Assembly: GCF_011075055.1 (NCBI RefSeq)
Contig: NW_025401102.1
Coordinates: 556,924 to 620,923 of the forward strand
Length of the DNA stretch: 64,000 nucleotides
Direction: 5' to 3'
DNA from: Mangifera indica
Taxonomy: Eukaryota > Streptophyta > Magnoliopsida > Sapindales > Anacardiaceae
This document shows, one piece after another, positions 60,272-64,000 of this stretch. The position numbers and the translations under genes are program-made. How positions within the stretch are numbered: position 1 is the stretch's first letter; each line of letters opens with the position of its first letter. The notes below the pieces were generated by a model that worked only from the letters and a program-made list of their open reading frames with translations, did no database searches and was not told where the DNA came from.

Positions 60272-62049
60272 ATGGCTGAGAGGCAGCAGCAGCCAAGCGT
60301 TGCAGAGAAGACAGTAGGACAGCTCTATCTCGGTTCCACTCTATCCCAAGATGTTCATCAAAGCCGCTGTGGGGGGTTTCAGCACCCGGCGGCGATGCAA
60401 AGAAGGCGCTTAACATATTGCAATTCAACATCGCAACAACGTCCCATCTCACTTATTTCTTCACCTGTAATGCCAGTACTTGTACAAGCCCCCAAAGAGA
60501 TAGGCTTCACCAGTTATCACCATTGATTTTCTCATGGGTGGAGTCTCTGCAGCGGTGTCTAAGACTGCTGCTGCTCCTATCGAACGTGTTAAGCTGTTGA
60601 TTCAAAACCAGGATGAGATGATCAAGGCCGGCCGCCTCTCAAAACCTTACAGTGGAATTTGTGAATGTTTCAGCCGTACTATCAAGGAAGAGGGCGTGGT
60701 TTCTTTGTGGAGAGGCAACACAGCTAATGTCATCCGTTATTTCCCCACTCAGGTTTGCCATTTGTTCATTTAGCAATGCTGTGCGCACCGTACATAAATT
60801 GATATCAAGTGTGTACTCGGAATCACTAATCATTTAATTATATATATCAAATATATCTCTAATTATTTGATGATACAAATCAAATATATACCTATTTGTA
60901 TACTTAAATTAGATCCAGATAATTTTATTATTTTTCATTTGATATCACAACTTTTATAAAGAGGCTATTTTATGGTTTTATCTCCCGATTCCTTCCTGCA
61001 GGCCTTGAATTTTGCATTCAAGGACTACTTCAAGAGGCCGTTTAACTTCAGGAGGATCGTGATGGTTACTGGAAGTGGTTTGCAGGTAACTTGGGATTTG
61101 GTGGTGCTGCTGGTGCATCTTCCATGTTCTTCGTCTACTCCTTGGATTATGCTCGAACCTACCCGTCTTGCCAATGATGCCAAGGCCGCCAAGCAGGGAG
61201 GAGGAAGGCAGTTCAATGGACTGGTTGATGTCTATAAGAAAACCCTCAAAACTGATGGGATTGCAGGGCTTTATCGTGGCTTCAATATTTCATGTGTTAG
61301 CATCATTGTGTATCGCGGCCTCTACTTTCATGTATGATTCACTGAAGCCAGTTAACTTCACAGGGAAGTTACAGGTTCGTAAATTGCACAATAAGAAAAC
61401 TGAAATTAGTGAAAGAACAATTAACAGACGGATAATATCGGATATTATAAGTAATATTTTTTTATAATTTTAGTAATTAATTATTAATATATTTATTAAA
61501 ATTTAATAAATTTATAATTTTCATAAGAAATACAGCCGTTCAAAATTTATTTTCCCTTGTTAAAAAGTTTTAATGATGAAAAATCTTATTTTTACTTGTT
61601 AGAGCTTTTTAGTTAGAAATATTGTTGATGGGAATAAAAGCATTTTTCCACTTGTTTTGTAGTGTTGGTTGATTTAAGCTCCAATGAATTTTATTTTTTT
61701 TAAGTTTATACTAAAATTAACATGAGACCATCTCCATTGTCAATGATTTCAGGATAGTTTCTTTGCAAGCTTTGCTCTTGGATGGGTTATAACCAACGGC
61801 GCAGGCCTTGCCTCGTACCCCATAGACACAATTCGAAGAAGGATGATCATGACATCAGGAGAAGCTGTTAAGTACAAGAGTTCAATGGATGCATTTAATC
61901 AGATTCTTAAGAATGAGGGTGCCAATTCTCTCTTTAAAAGCGCAGGTGCCAACATTCTTCGTGCCATTGCAGGTGCTGGTGTGCTTGCTGGCTATGACAA
62001 ACTTCAAGTGATTGTGTTTGGAAAGAAGTATGGTTCCGGGGGAGCCTAA
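60272..62049 (+). pseudogene. Mitochondrial ADP/ATP carrier (AAC/ANT), frameshifted
   Basis: A mitochondrial carrier-family gene exchanging ADP and ATP across the inner membrane. The N-terminal presequence-like part starts MAERQQQPSVAEKTVGQ. Exons are 60272-60752, 61002-61374 and 61753-62049, with correct GT-AG borders, so this is not a processed copy. Conserved stretches include [78 protein letters not shown] and, in the intact last exon, [17 protein letters not shown] (the nucleotide-carrier signature RRRMMM with one Met to Ile). Four frameshifts break it: +1 near 60520, -1 near 61053, a 4-bp insertion near 61160, and -2 near 61329. The second and third roughly compensate. Most likely a decayed duplicate; assembly errors are a less likely alternative since the neighbouring long genes have none. 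Confidence 0.88.
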
Positions 62050-63291
62050 TTGAGACACTGATTAAGCCATAGATGGTGACAATAAATGAAATTTTTTTAA
62101 GAATTGTTTCAGGTGAATTCTGTAGAGGTAGTTTTGGTCTCTTAAAATTGTTCCCACAATTTTGATGATTGAAGTACTTGCTAAATGTAATCTTAATTCA
62201 TTGGTCTTGAATTAATATAATTTTGATGGCACCTTCTAAAGAAGCTATGCTTTGTATTTGCATTTGCTTTTGTTGAAATGAGTGTACTTTGGATGTAAAA
62301 AGGTATATTTTATTCTCCTTACAAGATAGTAGTCTTGGCATACTAGTGGGTTGCATGCAGATACTCTGGATATCCGCTTCAAAAAGGGTATAGATTTTAG
62401 AGTTTTACAGACAGACTAAGCATATCCACAAGTATTTACAGGTAACCAATTATTTTTTCCTCACTCATCATCTTCTTCCGCTTCAATATCAAACTTATAA
62501 GACCCTTACCTACCATAATACACAGCACAAATTTCACATCCGCTCTTTTTCTTGGATGTGAAATGGATTTAAATCCACCCTAAAATTGAATTAACAAAAC
62601 TAACCCATTAATAAAATTTGCTAGTTTCAATCACTCCAACTGTATAAAATTGAAACAGATTTTGATTTTTAATCTTCACTGTTGCTAACTAATTATTCTT
62701 TAAACCAACTAATAATATTATATAATGAAAAATGCTCCACACACCAAGCCACCACAAAACAAATTAAAAAATAAACTCTTGTATTCATATAAACACCTTT
62801 CATTTTCTTGAATTTTAAGAGCACTTAATGAGAAACTTTATTGTGTTGAAACATAATTTGAAGAATTTGAACCCCAAACACTTTGTTGTAGATTTCCATT
62901 CCTAAGACATATTTCTTTTTGTGCCTAGTGCTCAAATTCTTAGAATATATAGAAGATAGACTTATAATTGGAGGTGGATTTTCATTCATCCGTGGAAAAC
63001 TTATTCTCTCTATAGAGTACTTGATAAGATAAAACTACAACAAATATTGAAAGATTGTTGTTTTTTCTATACTTCATCGATTAATTCACTTGTGAAAAGA
63101 CAAGTTTTTCTACCAATAATTGCATTAGAATAACAAGAACAAAGAGAGAAATAAAAAATCAATATTACAGCATAACCCATGGGTTCGCCTGTACCAATAG
63201 AGCTAGGTATAGTTTCAAAAAAAGTTTTACTAGTATAAATCAATTTATTTTTTATCTACACATGTTTTACTTATACTTGTTTATACCCGAC
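62050..63291. other. Intergenic region, no gene
   Basis: It begins with the probable 3' flank of the carrier copy; then AT-rich text without a recognised feature. Confidence 0.5.
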
Positions 63292-63690
63292 TTATACCCA
63301 ATCCACCTGCCCTTTTGTTAGATCTACAAGATAGATTAACGAGACTAAAAAATCTTGTGCTAATAGAGTATAAAGGTTCAAGCCCACTTCAAAGAAAAAT
63401 ATTTGAAGCAGTTTGATTGGAGCTCTTGGATCAAATTTAGCCTTGATGATTGACTTTAGAACATTTGTTGATCTAACAAGTTTAATTGGTGTAATCCCAA
63501 CAGTCATACAATGAATTGACAATGCTACTCCAGTGACACCCCTAAAGACACTTGTTCCCCCATAAGTAACTCTAAAGAACTCTCATGCTTCTTGAACTAA
63601 TTCTTTATCTCTCTCAAAGGGAAGATGACAAGCACCCTCTATAGCAAAGGGTTTGTCCCTTGTCTAATGTGTAGTTATAACTCACATAAT
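63292..63690 (-). pseudogene. Unrecognised coding-like fragment with in-frame stop
   Basis: On the minus strand one frame reads PFAIEGACHLPFERDKELVQ, a TGA stop (63583-63585), EFFRVTYGGTSVFRGVTGVA and then LSIHCMTVGITPIKLVRSTN, ending at a stop at 63292. Codon composition looks protein-like rather than random AT text and the frame stays coherent across the stop. I do not recognise the family. It could be an exon remnant of a decayed gene or part of a mobile element continuing beyond the window. Confidence 0.3.
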
Positions 63691-64000
63691 GGACCTATCA
63701 TGCCTCATCATAGTGTGGATGTTCAAAGTGCAAACTTGAACTCATGGGATGATGATGTTGACCTATGGTGGTACAACTCACAACCTGATGAGGTTAATCG
63801 GTGTACATGACATTTCACATGTATGGGAAATCCCCAACTTGTTAAAAATAACTTATGCTAAGGCAAAATCAACCATGATAGATCACTTTCATATCATGTG
63901 GATCTTAATCCATCACCCAAAGATATCTCCCAAGAGTAAGGTAATCATAAGTGTCATGACGAGAATGTCAACCCTTAACATACAAAAGAAAACTCACTCC
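63691..64000. other. Window end, nothing recognised
   Basis: A plus-strand frame at 63625-63810 overlaps the fragment above in antisense and matches nothing known to me. Confidence 0.4.

Overview
This window is plant nuclear DNA, most likely from a eudicot. Genes have many GT-AG introns, intergenic DNA is very AT-rich with long (AT)n tracts, and the recognisable proteins are plant families. I did not try to name the species.

Layout: (1) 0.3-0.65 kb, the last exons of an OEP80-like chloroplast outer-envelope protein, frameshifted. (2) 5.4-7.5 kb, an intact two-exon WIP-type C2H2 zinc-finger gene (WIP2/NTT group). (3) 7.5-20 kb, gene-free DNA with SINE-like repeats, (AT)n tracts and diverged long LTR-like sequence. 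(4) 20.1-28.3 kb, minus strand, an intact 12-exon ZIP-family zinc transporter of the ZTP29 type (276 aa). Its introns carry two hAT-like non-autonomous elements and a tandem TRIM retroelement with four LTRs. (5) 28.6-36.8 kb, a decayed Ty1/copia retrotransposon on the minus strand, ending about 300 bp upstream of the ZTP29 start codon and containing a duplicated reverse-transcriptase segment. (6) 37.6-46.1 kb, a long-inverted-repeat element interrupted by a 7.75-kb Mutator-like element (MULE). The MULE has 20-bp identical termini and a 9-bp target duplication. It holds two convergent decayed genes: a MuDR-type transposase and a Ulp1-like cysteine protease. Each gene seems to start with a tiny exon followed by a large intron filled with tandem repeats (118-bp units on the left, about 147-bp units on the right). 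(7) 46.1-48.3 kb, two relatives of the long-inverted-repeat element. (8) 52.5-57.2 kb, an intact 8-exon copper-transporting P1B-ATPase (HMA5-like, 975 aa). (9) 60.3-62.0 kb, a mitochondrial ADP/ATP carrier gene with correct exon borders but several frameshifts. (10) 62-64 kb, mostly empty, with one unrecognised coding-like fragment.

The intact genes are a floral/vascular regulator, an endomembrane zinc transporter and a copper pump. I see no sign that they act together beyond being neighbours. The most unusual system is the nested MULE: two head-in convergent genes, both with satellite-like first introns, inserted in a foldback element. The second is the four-LTR TRIM array sitting antisense in the ZTP29 intron that divides the HNIPEG metal-binding motif.

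All exon borders were read by eye from splice signals and protein family knowledge; no alignment or database search was run.
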